64,000 nucleotides of DNA, taken from Bradyrhizobium sp. CSA112 (GTDB lineage Bacteria; Pseudomonadota; Alphaproteobacteria; Rhizobiales; Xanthobacteraceae). Under the pieces are notes generated by a model. The model had not been told where the DNA came from and searched no databases. It worked only from the letters and a program-made list of their open reading frames with translations. This document shows positions 41,461-48,707 of the stretch, piece by piece. How positions within the stretch are numbered: the stretch's first letter is position 1; every line of letters starts with the position of its first letter. Made by a program: the position numbers and the translations under genes. The stretch covers positions 56,832 through 120,831 of the forward strand of contig NZ_JAACFS010000021.1 in assembly GCF_029051645.1 (NCBI RefSeq). The letters run 5' to 3'.

Positions 41461-42729
41461 TCAAAGATTACTGTCGGTGATCGCGGCGTACACCATAGTG
41501 CGCAGCTCGCGCCGCAAGGGATAGGCGGTCGACGGCAGCACCTGCGTCATGAAGATCGTGATCAGCTCTTCCGCCGGGTCTATGAAGAACGAGGTCGTTG
41601 CCGCGCCGCCCCAGTTGAACTCGCCGGGACTGCCGGCGATCAGCGTCTGCGCCGGGTTCATGGTGACGGCGAAGCCGAGGCCAAAGCCGATGCCGTTATA
41701 AGAGGCTTCCGAGAACAGCGAGCGCGACATCGCCGGCAGATCGACCCCGCCGGGAAGGTGGTTCGACGTCATCAGCTTCAAGGTCTTCGGACCCAACAGG
41801 CGGACGCCGCCGAGCTCGCCGGCATTGAGCAACACCCGGCAGAAGGTGAGATAATCGGCCGCGGTCGAGCACAGGCCGCCGCCACCGGAGATGAAGGAGG
41901 GCGGCTCCAGGAATGAACTCGTCGCTGGATCGTCCTGCAGCGTCAGCGTGCCCTTGCGCTCGGTGGCGAGCGGATTGAAGCCGCCTTGCGGATCGGCCGA
42001 ATAACACGCCGCGAAACGATGCGCCTTGTCCTTCGGCACGAAGAAATCGGTATCGTTCATGCCAAGCGGATTGAGGATACGCTCCTTCAGGAACTGCTCG
42101 AACGGCTTGCCACTGATCAGACCGATGAGATAGCCGATCACGTCGGTGGCGACGGAGTAGTTCCAGGCCTCGCCCGGTGAAAATTCCAGCGGGATTTTTG
42201 CGAGGTCGTCGATCATGCCTTGCAGCGTGCCTGCCTTGACGACTTCGCCGATCTGGTTCTCGCGATAGGCGGCATCGACATTGCTGCGCTGCTGGAAGCC
42301 GTACGTAAGGCCCGACGTGTGCCGCAGCAAATCCACGATGAGCATCGGCCGCGACGGCGGGCGGGTCAGGAAGGCCGGGTGCGTGCCGGCCACGAACACG
42401 CCGAGGTTCTTCCATTCCGGAATGTATTTGTGCACGGGCTCATCCAGCGCGACGCGGCCTTCCTCGACCAGCATCATGAAGGCGACGCTCGTGAGCGGCT
42501 TGGTCATCGAATAGATGCGGAAGATCGTGTCGTCCTTGACCGGCACCTTGCGCTCGACGTCGGCAAAACCCTGCGCGGTCGAATGGACGACCTTGCCGCG
42601 GCGATAGATCAGGAGCTGCGTCCCCGGGAAGCGGCCGGCATCGACGTAGCGTTGCTTCAGGTGATTTTCGAGACGATCGAGCGCCGCCTTGGACATTCCG
42701 GCTTGCTCGGGCGAGGCGGGGGCTAACAT
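41461..42729 (-). CDS. Serine hydrolase, beta-lactamase/esterase (class C) family
   Basis: This 422-residue protein is of the beta-lactamase-related family, which includes EstB-type esterases and D-aminopeptidases. The SxxK motif is S74-M-T-K77, and Y191 in WNYSVATDV takes the YxN/YxS position. A HTSGLTYG stretch (about 137-144) is typical. No signal peptide is visible, so it is probably cytoplasmic. The ATG at 42729 begins MLAPASPEQAGMS, the usual N-terminus; the longer open frame upstream lacks homology. It is divergent from the intradiol dioxygenase with 136 bases between. Substrate unknown. Confidence 0.86.
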   Translation of the reverse strand: MLAPASPEQAGMSKAALDRLENHLKQRYVDAGRFPGTQLLIYRRGKVVHSTAQGFADVERKVPVKDDTIFRIYSMTKPLTSVAFMMLVEEGRVALDEPVHKYIPEWKNLGVFVAGTHPAFLTRPPSRPMLIVDLLRHTSGLTYGFQQRSNVDAAYRENQIGEVVKAGTLQGMIDDLAKIPLEFSPGEAWNYSVATDVIGYLIGLISGKPFEQFLKERILNPLGMNDTDFFVPKDKAHRFAACYSADPQGGFNPLATERKGTLTLQDDPATSSFLEPPSFISGGGGLCSTAADYLTFCRVLLNAGELGGVRLLGPKTLKLMTSNHLPGGVDLPAMSRSLFSEASYNGIGFGLGFAVTMNPAQTLIAGSPGEFNWGGAATTSFFIDPAEELITIFMTQVLPSTAYPLRRELRTMVYAAITDSNL

Positions 42730-42865
42730 CGGCGCTGATCTCCGGCTGGGCGATGCCGCTTTGATAGCCGAAAAGTGCGCCTTGTTCCAACCGGCCGTGC
42801 TTACCCGGCGCGGGTCGGTGGTGTAGGCTCGCGCTAGCCGTCGCCAAATCCCGCAGGACAGAAAA

Positions 42866-43780
42866 ATGCGCCAATTCAGCGAAACCGAACTGACCGCCGC
42901 CGTGATCGGCAGTTTCGACGATACGCCGGATCCACGCGCCAAGTTCCTGCTGCAGGAACTGGTGAAATCGCTGCACGACTATGTCCGCAGGACCGACCTC
43001 ACCTTCGAGGAGTGGGAGTACGCAATCGATTTTCTCACGCGGACCGGCCAGAAGTGTACCCCGATCCGGCAGGAGTTCATTCTGCTGTCCGACGTGCTCG
43101 GCGTGTCGATGCTGGTCGATGCGGTGAACCACAGGGAGCGCGAGGGCGCCACCGAGACCACGGTACTCGGCCCGTTCTATGTCGGCGAGCACAAGGTGAC
43201 ACCGCATGGCACCGATATCTCGGCCAGTCTGCCGGGCGAGCGAATGTTCGTGCAGAGCCGCGTCACCGATCTCCAGGGCAAGCCGCTGGCGAATGTGCCG
43301 GTGGACGTCTGGCACGCCGATGATGACGGCTTCTATGATTCCCAGAAGCCGGCCTATGCGACGGAGGGACCGTCGTCGCGGGCGCGCTTCATGACCGATG
43401 CCGATGGCAGGTTCTTCTTCCGCACGATCCTGCCTTGCAGCTACCCCATTCCGACCGACGGCCCGGTCGGCGAGATGATTGTGCAGACCGGCCGCCACGC
43501 GATGCGGCCGGCCCATGTACATTTCCTGGTGGACGCGCCCGGCTACCAGCCGCTGATCACCCACGTCTTCATGGAGGGCGACAAATATCTCGATTCCGAC
43601 GTGGTGTTCGGGGTCAAGGACGAGCTTGTCGCCAAAATCGAAAAGCGCACCGATCCAACGATGCCGGACGGCAAGCCGGCGGCCACGCCTTGGCACCTGA
43701 TGAGCTACGAATTCCGGATGAAGCCGGGCGAGGGAAGCGCGCCGAAACCGATGATGGCGAAGGCCGCCGAACACACGTAA
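42866..43780 (+). CDS. Intradiol ring-cleavage dioxygenase (hydroxyquinol/catechol 1,2-dioxygenase type)
   Basis: This 304-residue non-haem iron(III) enzyme should cleave a catechol or hydroxyquinol ring between the two hydroxyls. The four iron ligands are visible: Y157 (DGFYD), Y193 (CSYPIPTDGPVG), H217 and H219 (RPAHVHF). The N-terminal helical dimerisation domain (1-100) marks it as catechol/hydroxyquinol type rather than protocatechuate dioxygenase. Length suits hydroxyquinol 1,2-dioxygenase. No other ring-cleavage genes are adjacent. A 33-bp inverted repeat follows the stop. Confidence 0.88.
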   Translation: MRQFSETELTAAVIGSFDDTPDPRAKFLLQELVKSLHDYVRRTDLTFEEWEYAIDFLTRTGQKCTPIRQEFILLSDVLGVSMLVDAVNHREREGATETTVLGPFYVGEHKVTPHGTDISASLPGERMFVQSRVTDLQGKPLANVPVDVWHADDDGFYDSQKPAYATEGPSSRARFMTDADGRFFFRTILPCSYPIPTDGPVGEMIVQTGRHAMRPAHVHFLVDAPGYQPLITHVFMEGDKYLDSDVVFGVKDELVAKIEKRTDPTMPDGKPAATPWHLMSYEFRMKPGEGSAPKPMMAKAAEHT

Positions 43781-43799
43781 GGCCGGGCGCTCGTGATCT

Positions 43800-43832
43800 G
43801 CTCAATCCTTGTGCGCCGCACAAAGATTGAGC
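43800..43832. repeat. 33-bp inverted repeat containing TGTGC-N3-GCACAAAG
   Basis: The arms GCTCAATC-x-TTGTGCG and CGCACAA-x-GATTGAGC pair at 15 of 16 positions. It could terminate the dioxygenase transcript or bind a regulator upstream of the nitrate-type operon. Its core recurs at 52174-52188. Confidence 0.65.
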
Positions 43833-43939
43833 GAATCGCAAGTTTGGAATGCGGTGACTGGTTCCTGACCGCTGCCGATTTTTTCAGCATATATTCGATA
43901 ATTCACTGATAATAGTAAGTTTTTTTCGCTGATCGGGGC

Positions 43940-43956
43940 TTGGCACGGAGCTTGAA
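43940..43956 (+). promoter_or_regulatory. Sigma-54-like promoter upstream of nrtA
   Basis: TTGGCACGGAGCTTGAA matches the -24/-12 consensus TTGGCACG-N4-TTGCA except for A instead of C in the -12 GC. It lies 173 bases before the nrtA start. The imperfect GC makes this tentative. Confidence 0.4.
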
Positions 43957-44129
43957 TAGCTAGTGCTGACGCCATCGATGCCGTCCCTTGAGACCACTCA
44001 TCCGAACTGTGACGCGCCATTCCGGGGCTTCCCTGGAACGCGCCCTCTCGCGCCTCGCGCGGCGACACCAGACGGACGGCCCCGTTTCAAACGCACCCTG
44101 ACCAGAGCAGCAAAAGGACCGCGATACCC

Positions 44130-45449
44130 ATGACGAAGCCCACCAATCCGACCTCGCGCCGCGGTTTCAGCCGCCGCCAGCTCCTGAAGGCGACTGGCGG
44201 CACGGCAGCATTGCTCGCCGCCGCCAAGCTGAATTTTCCCGCCGGCGCTTTCGCGCAAGGCGCGGGCCCTGAGGTGAAGGCGGCCAAGCTCGGCTTCATC
44301 GCGCTCAGCGATGCCGGGCCGCTGTTCGTCGCCAAGGACAAGGGCATGTTCGCCAAATACGGCATGCCCGACGTCGAAGTCGCGAAGCAGGCGTCGTGGG
44401 GCACGACGCGCGACAACCTCGTGCTCGGCTCCGAGGGCAACGGCATCGACGGCGCGCACATCCTGACCCCGATGCCTTACCTGATCTCGGCCGGCAAGGT
44501 GACGCAGAACAATCAGCCGACGCCGATGTATATCCTGGCGCGGCTCAATCTCGATAGCCAGTGCATTTCGGTCGCCAAGGAATATGCCGACCTGAAGCTC
44601 GGCGTTGACGCCACGCCCTTCAAGGCGGCCCTAGAAAAGAAGAAGGCGTCGGGCAAGGCGATCAAGGCCGCGATGACCTTCCCCGGCGGCACCCACGATC
44701 TCTGGATCCGCTATTGGCTCGCCGCCGGCGGCATCGATCCCGACAAGGACATCGAGACCATCGTTGTGCCGCCGCCGCAGATGGTGGCCAACATGAAGGT
44801 CGGCACCATGGATTGCTTCTGTGTCGGCGAGCCCTGGAATCTGCAGCTCATCAATCAGGGCATCGGCTACACCGCGGTTAACACCGGCGAGCTCTGGAAC
44901 AAGCATCCTGAGAAGTCGCTCGGCATGCGAGCAGCCTGGGTCGACAAATATCCGAAAGCGGCCAAGGCGCTGCTGATGGCGGTGATGGAAGCCCAGCAAT
45001 GGTCCGACAAGGCGGAGAACAAGAAGGAGCTTGCGACCATCATGGGTAAGCGGCAGTGGATGAATTGCCCGGTTGAAGACGTCTACGACCGTTCCGCCGG
45101 CAAGTTCGACTACGGCATCCCCGGCAAAGTCGTCGAAAACAGTCCGCACATCATGAAATACTGGCGCGACCACGCCTCCTATCCGTTCCAGAGCCACGAT
45201 CTCTGGTTCATGACGGAGGACATCCGCTGGGGCAAATATGAAGCGGGCTTCGACAGCAAGGCGCTGATCGCCAAGGTCAACCGCGAGGATATGTGGCGCG
45301 AGGCGGCCAAGGAGATGGGTGTTCCCGCTGCCGAAATTCCGACGTCCAAGTCGCGCGGCAAGGAGACCTTCTTCGACGGCAAGGTATTCGATCCCGAGAA
45401 TCCGTCGGCGTATCTGAAGTCCCTTTCGATCAAGCGTGTTGAGGTCTGA
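44130..45449 (+). CDS. nrtA: Nitrate/bicarbonate-type ABC transporter solute-binding protein (NrtA/CmpA family)
   Basis: This 439-residue binding protein has a twin-arginine-type leader (SRRGFSRRQLLKATGG). The NrtA/CmpA fold is shown by KAAKLGFIALSDAGPLFVAKDKGMFAKYG and NIL-less PMPYLISAGKV. Also visible are FPGGTHDLWIRYWLAAGGIDPDKDI and VPPPQMVANMKVGTMDCFCVGEPWN. These residues line the oxyanion pocket in the family. Nitrate, nitrite, bicarbonate and cyanate are known family ligands; nitrate is preferred here because a globin gene follows. AAAGGA precedes the ATG. It heads the transporter operon. Confidence 0.85.
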   Translation: MTKPTNPTSRRGFSRRQLLKATGGTAALLAAAKLNFPAGAFAQGAGPEVKAAKLGFIALSDAGPLFVAKDKGMFAKYGMPDVEVAKQASWGTTRDNLVLGSEGNGIDGAHILTPMPYLISAGKVTQNNQPTPMYILARLNLDSQCISVAKEYADLKLGVDATPFKAALEKKKASGKAIKAAMTFPGGTHDLWIRYWLAAGGIDPDKDIETIVVPPPQMVANMKVGTMDCFCVGEPWNLQLINQGIGYTAVNTGELWNKHPEKSLGMRAAWVDKYPKAAKALLMAVMEAQQWSDKAENKKELATIMGKRQWMNCPVEDVYDRSAGKFDYGIPGKVVENSPHIMKYWRDHASYPFQSHDLWFMTEDIRWGKYEAGFDSKALIAKVNREDMWREAAKEMGVPAAEIPTSKSRGKETFFDGKVFDPENPSAYLKSLSIKRVEV

Positions 45450-45457
45450 TCCAAACT

Positions 45458-45484
45458 GGGCCGCGCGCCAGGCGCGTGCGGTCC
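45458..45484 (+). terminator. GC-rich stem-loop between nrtA and nrtB
   Basis: GGGCCGCGCGCC and GGCGCGTGCGGTCC form an imperfect stem with a G-T pair or bulge, 9 bases after the nrtA stop. The exact fold is uncertain. It is comparable to the stem-loops after two other binding-protein genes in the window. Confidence 0.4.
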
Positions 45485-45512
45485 GCCTTTTGAACACGGA
45501 GATGCATTTTCA

Positions 45513-46421
45513 ATGTCGATGCCCGCGATCAAAGCCGAAGCCACCGCGGTGGCCATTCCAACCACCTCGCCGATTGCGGCGGCGCCGGTGGTCACGATGA
45601 CGCCGAAGCAGGCGCCTCGTGCGGAGAAATACGTCAAGATGGCGAAGGAGACCGCGGCGCGCGTCGTGCCGCCGCTGGTCGTGCTCGCGCTGTTGATGCT
45701 GTTCTGGGAGCTGGTTTGCCGCCGCACCGGCTCCACGTTGCCGCCGCCCTCGCGCGTGTTCAAGGATACCAAGGAACTGATCTTCGATCCGTTCTTCGAT
45801 AATGGCGGCATCGACAAGGGTCTGTTCTGGCACTTGTCCGCGTCGCTTCAGCGCGTCGCCTATGGCTATTCGATCGCCGCCATCGTCGGCATCGCGCTCG
45901 GCACACTGGTCGGGCAATCGGTGTGGGCGATGCGCGGGCTCGATCCGCTGTTCCAGGTGCTGCGCACCATTCCGCCGCTGGCGTGGTTGCCGCTGTCGCT
46001 CGCTGCGTTCCGCGACGGCCAGCCCTCGGCGATCTTCGTGATCTTCATCACCTCGGTCTGGCCGATCATCATCAACACCGCGGTCGGCATTCGCAACATC
46101 CCGCAGGACTATCGCAACGTCGCTGCCGTGGTGCAGCTCAACCCGCTGGAGTTCTTTTCCAAGATCATGATTCCGGCGGCGGCGCCTTACATCTTCACGG
46201 GTCTTCGCATCGGCATCGGCCTGTCGTGGCTGGCGATCGTTGCGGCCGAGATGCTGATCGGCGGCGTCGGAATCGGTTTCTTCATCTGGGACGCCTGGAA
46301 TTCCTCGCACATCAGCGAAATCATCCTGGCGCTGTTCTATGTCGGCATCATCGGCTTCGTGCTCGACCGCCTGATCGCGGGTGTGGCGAAGATTGTGACC
46401 CGCGGCACCGCGCTGAACTGA
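45513..46421 (+). CDS. nrtB: Nitrate-type ABC transporter permease (NrtB family)
   Basis: This 302-residue permease has an N-terminal cytoplasmic tail of about 45 residues and then six helices. WELVCRRTGSTLPPPSRVFKDTKELI is the NrtB entry region. The coupling loop is GIRNIPQDYRNVAAVVQLNPLEFFSKIMIPAAAPYIFTGLRIG. The C-terminal FFIWDAWNSSHISEIILALFYVGIIGFVLDR is typical. It lies between the binding protein and ATPase genes of the same operon. Confidence 0.88.
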   Translation: MSMPAIKAEATAVAIPTTSPIAAAPVVTMTPKQAPRAEKYVKMAKETAARVVPPLVVLALLMLFWELVCRRTGSTLPPPSRVFKDTKELIFDPFFDNGGIDKGLFWHLSASLQRVAYGYSIAAIVGIALGTLVGQSVWAMRGLDPLFQVLRTIPPLAWLPLSLAAFRDGQPSAIFVIFITSVWPIIINTAVGIRNIPQDYRNVAAVVQLNPLEFFSKIMIPAAAPYIFTGLRIGIGLSWLAIVAAEMLIGGVGIGFFIWDAWNSSHISEIILALFYVGIIGFVLDRLIAGVAKIVTRGTALN

Positions 46422-46432
46422 AGGAGAACGTC

Positions 46433-47227
46433 ATGCAGGCCTATCTGAAGCTCGACCATATCGACAAGACCTTCACCCGCGGCAACGCCACGACCGAGGT
46501 GCTGAAGGACATCAGCCTGACGATCGAGAAAGGCGAATACGTCTCGATCATCGGTCATTCCGGCTGCGGCAAGTCCACGCTGCTCAACATCGTGGCAGGT
46601 CTCACTGGCGCCACCAATGGCGGCGTGCTGCTGGAGAACCGCGAAGTCAACTCGCCGGGACCGGATCGCGCGGTGGTGTTCCAGAACCACAGCCTGCTGC
46701 CGTGGCTGACGGTCTATGAAAACGTCAAGCTCGGTGTCGACAAGGTGTTTGCCTCGCGCAAGACCCGCGCCGAGCGCGACGCCTGGGTGATGCACAATCT
46801 CAACCTGGTGCAGATGGCCCACGCCAAGGACAAGCGCCCATCCGAAATTTCCGGCGGCATGAAGCAGCGCGTCGGCATCGCGCGGGCGCTCGCCATGGAG
46901 CCGAAGGTGCTGCTGCTCGATGAGCCCTTTGGCGCGCTCGACGCGCTGACCCGCGCGCATCTCCAGGACTCGGTGATGGCGCTGCATCAGAAGCTCGGCA
47001 ATACCATCCTGATGATCACCCACGACGTCGACGAAGCCGTTCTGCTGTCGGACCGCATCGTCATGATGACCAACGGCCCGAGCGCGCGGATCGGCGAGGT
47101 GCTCGAGGTGCCGCTCGCGCGCCCGCGCAAGCGGCTCGAGCTGGCAACTAACCCTGGCTACCTCAAATGTCGTCAGCGCGTGCTCGAATTTCTCTACGAG
47201 CGGCATCGCTTCGTCGAGGCGGCGTAA
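46433..47227 (+). CDS. nrtD: Nitrate-type ABC transporter ATPase (NrtD family)
   Basis: This 264-residue ATPase has Walker A GHSGCGKST, the FQNHSLLPWLTVYENV Q-loop region typical of nitrate/taurine ATPases, signature ISGGMKQR and Walker B VLLLDEPFGALD. The ATG at 46433 has AAGGAG at 6 bases. It lacks the extra binding-protein domain of cyanobacterial NrtC, so it corresponds to NrtD. An 85-base gap separates it from the globin gene. Confidence 0.9.
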   Translation: MQAYLKLDHIDKTFTRGNATTEVLKDISLTIEKGEYVSIIGHSGCGKSTLLNIVAGLTGATNGGVLLENREVNSPGPDRAVVFQNHSLLPWLTVYENVKLGVDKVFASRKTRAERDAWVMHNLNLVQMAHAKDKRPSEISGGMKQRVGIARALAMEPKVLLLDEPFGALDALTRAHLQDSVMALHQKLGNTILMITHDVDEAVLLSDRIVMMTNGPSARIGEVLEVPLARPRKRLELATNPGYLKCRQRVLEFLYERHRFVEAA

Positions 47228-47312
47228 GCGCTTAATGCTCCGAGGTGATGATTGAACCAATGTTCCTCCGGCGAGACCAATAGGTTCTGCTTAAAACGTT
47301 AGGAGATCCGAA

Positions 47313-47738
47313 GTGAATTCGACGCAGGTCAGACTGGTTCAGGAGAGTTTTGCCAAGGTCGTCCCGATATCGGAGCAGGCGGCGCTGTTGTTCTACGATC
47401 GCCTGTTCGAGATCGCGCCGGTGGTGAAGGCGATGTTTCCGGCCGATATGACCGAGCAGCGCAAGAAGCTGATGATGATGCTGGCCGCCGTGGTCAACGG
47501 CCTCGGCAATCTCGAATCGATCTTACCGGCTGCGAGTGCGCTCGCCAAACGCCACGTCGGCTACGGCGCCAAGGCGGAGCACTATCCGGTGGTTGGCGCG
47601 GCACTGCTATGGACGCTGGAAAAGGGACTGGGCGCCGCTTGGACTAATGAGGTCGCCGATGCGTGGACCGCCGCCTACGGCACGCTGTCGGGCTACATGA
47701 TTTCGGAAGCCTACGGTAGCGCTCAAGCTGCCGAGTGA
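47313..47738 (+). CDS. Single-domain bacterial haemoglobin
   Basis: This 141-residue globin is like the globin part of flavohaemoglobins. The B10 residue is Y28 (FYDRLF), CD1 is F42 and E7 is Q49. The proximal F8 histidine is H81 (KRHVGYG), and the FG-H region HYPVVGAALLWTLEKGLG is diagnostic. No FAD or NAD reductase domain follows. Such proteins bind oxygen and nitric oxide and are linked to NO detoxification during nitrate assimilation, as with Bjgb in Bradyrhizobium. The start is GTG with AGGAG at 8 bases. Its place after the NrtABD genes fits that role. Confidence 0.9.
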   Translation: MNSTQVRLVQESFAKVVPISEQAALLFYDRLFEIAPVVKAMFPADMTEQRKKLMMMLAAVVNGLGNLESILPAASALAKRHVGYGAKAEHYPVVGAALLWTLEKGLGAAWTNEVADAWTAAYGTLSGYMISEAYGSAQAAE

Positions 47739-47777
47739 GGATTTCCGCGTGTTGCCGTGGCGGGAGGAGCCACCAAC

Positions 47778-48707
47778 TCATCCCTTCTGGTTCTTTGCAT
47801 TCACTGCGATCGCCGCCGCGGCGGTGCGGTTCTCGACGCCGAGCTTGGAATAGATCTGCTCGAGGTGCTTGTCGACGGTGCGCGGGCTCAAGCCCAGGAT
47901 TTGCGCAATGTCGCGGTTGGTTTTGCCCTTGGAGAGCCACGACAGCACTTCGCCCTCGCGCGTCGTGAGGCCCAGCTCGCTGGAGAACTCCGCCGGCGCG
48001 TCGGCGCCGGAATCCTTGGCGAGCCGCAGCAGGAATTCATTGGCGCCGAGCTTGCCCATATATTGCAGCCGAAGCGGCTCGTTGCCCGGCAGGGTGGCCA
48101 TGACGACGACCTTCGATCCGGCCTTGCCCTTGCGCGCCTGGTCAAGCCATTCCGGGATCGGCTCCGGAAGCACGACATCATTGTCGCCATCGGCGGCGAG
48201 CGCATCCGACAGTAGTTTCTGCGCCTGCGGCGTCGCCCACATGATCTTGCCAAGGCTGTTGACGGCGAGCAGATAGCGGCCGGAGACGTCGAGCGCGGCG
48301 CGGGCGCTCTGGGTCAGCCGGGCGTTGGCGAGATGAACGCGGATGCGCGCCAGCATCTCCTCGACCGCGATCGGCTTTGTCACGTAGTCGACGCCGCCGG
48401 CCTCCAGGCCGCGAACGATGTGTTCGGTTTCGGCCAGCCCCGTCATGAAGATGATTGGCACGTGGTCAAGGCCGGCGTCGCGCTTCAGTCGCCTGCAGGT
48501 CTCGAAACCGTCCATGCCGGGCATGACGGCATCGAGCAGCACGATGTCGGGCGTAATCTGGTCGACGATCCGCATGGCGGAGGCGCCGTCGAGCGCGACC
48601 ATCACGGTCATGCCCGCGCCGTCGAGCGCGTCGGTCAATAGCCGCAGCGTCTCCGGTGAATCGTCGACGACGAGGGCGACGTCGCGCTTTTTGGATTCAA
48701 TGATCAT
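47778..48707 (-). CDS. Response regulator: REC, PAS-like linker, LuxR helix-turn-helix
   Basis: This 309-residue regulator has a receiver domain at about 8-125 with acidic pocket D15/D16, phospho-acceptor D59 and K111. A middle region (about 135-230, RYLLAVNSLGKIMWATPQAQKLL) resembles a degenerate PAS. The LuxR/NarL helix-turn-helix is at about 244-305 (LTTREGEVLSWLSKGKTNRDIAQILGLSPRTVDKHLEQIYSKLGV). Its ATG overlaps the 3' end of the transporter-kinase gene by 11 bases, implying translational coupling. It is therefore the probable output of that kinase. A likely target is the divergent amide operon, which is inference. Confidence 0.92.
   Translation of the reverse strand: MIIESKKRDVALVVDDSPETLRLLTDALDGAGMTVMVALDGASAMRIVDQITPDIVLLDAVMPGMDGFETCRRLKRDAGLDHVPIIFMTGLAETEHIVRGLEAGGVDYVTKPIAVEEMLARIRVHLANARLTQSARAALDVSGRYLLAVNSLGKIMWATPQAQKLLSDALAADGDNDVVLPEPIPEWLDQARKGKAGSKVVVMATLPGNEPLRLQYMGKLGANEFLLRLAKDSGADAPAEFSSELGLTTREGEVLSWLSKGKTNRDIAQILGLSPRTVDKHLEQIYSKLGVENRTAAAAIAVNAKNQKG

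Larger units (their letters stand above)
43781..44129. other. Regulatory intergenic region upstream of the nitrate-type transporter
   Basis: This is 349 bases holding a 33-bp inverted repeat (43800-43832), an AT-rich tract (about 43876-43930) and a sigma-54-like promoter (43940-43956). I see no gene. Confidence 0.6.
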
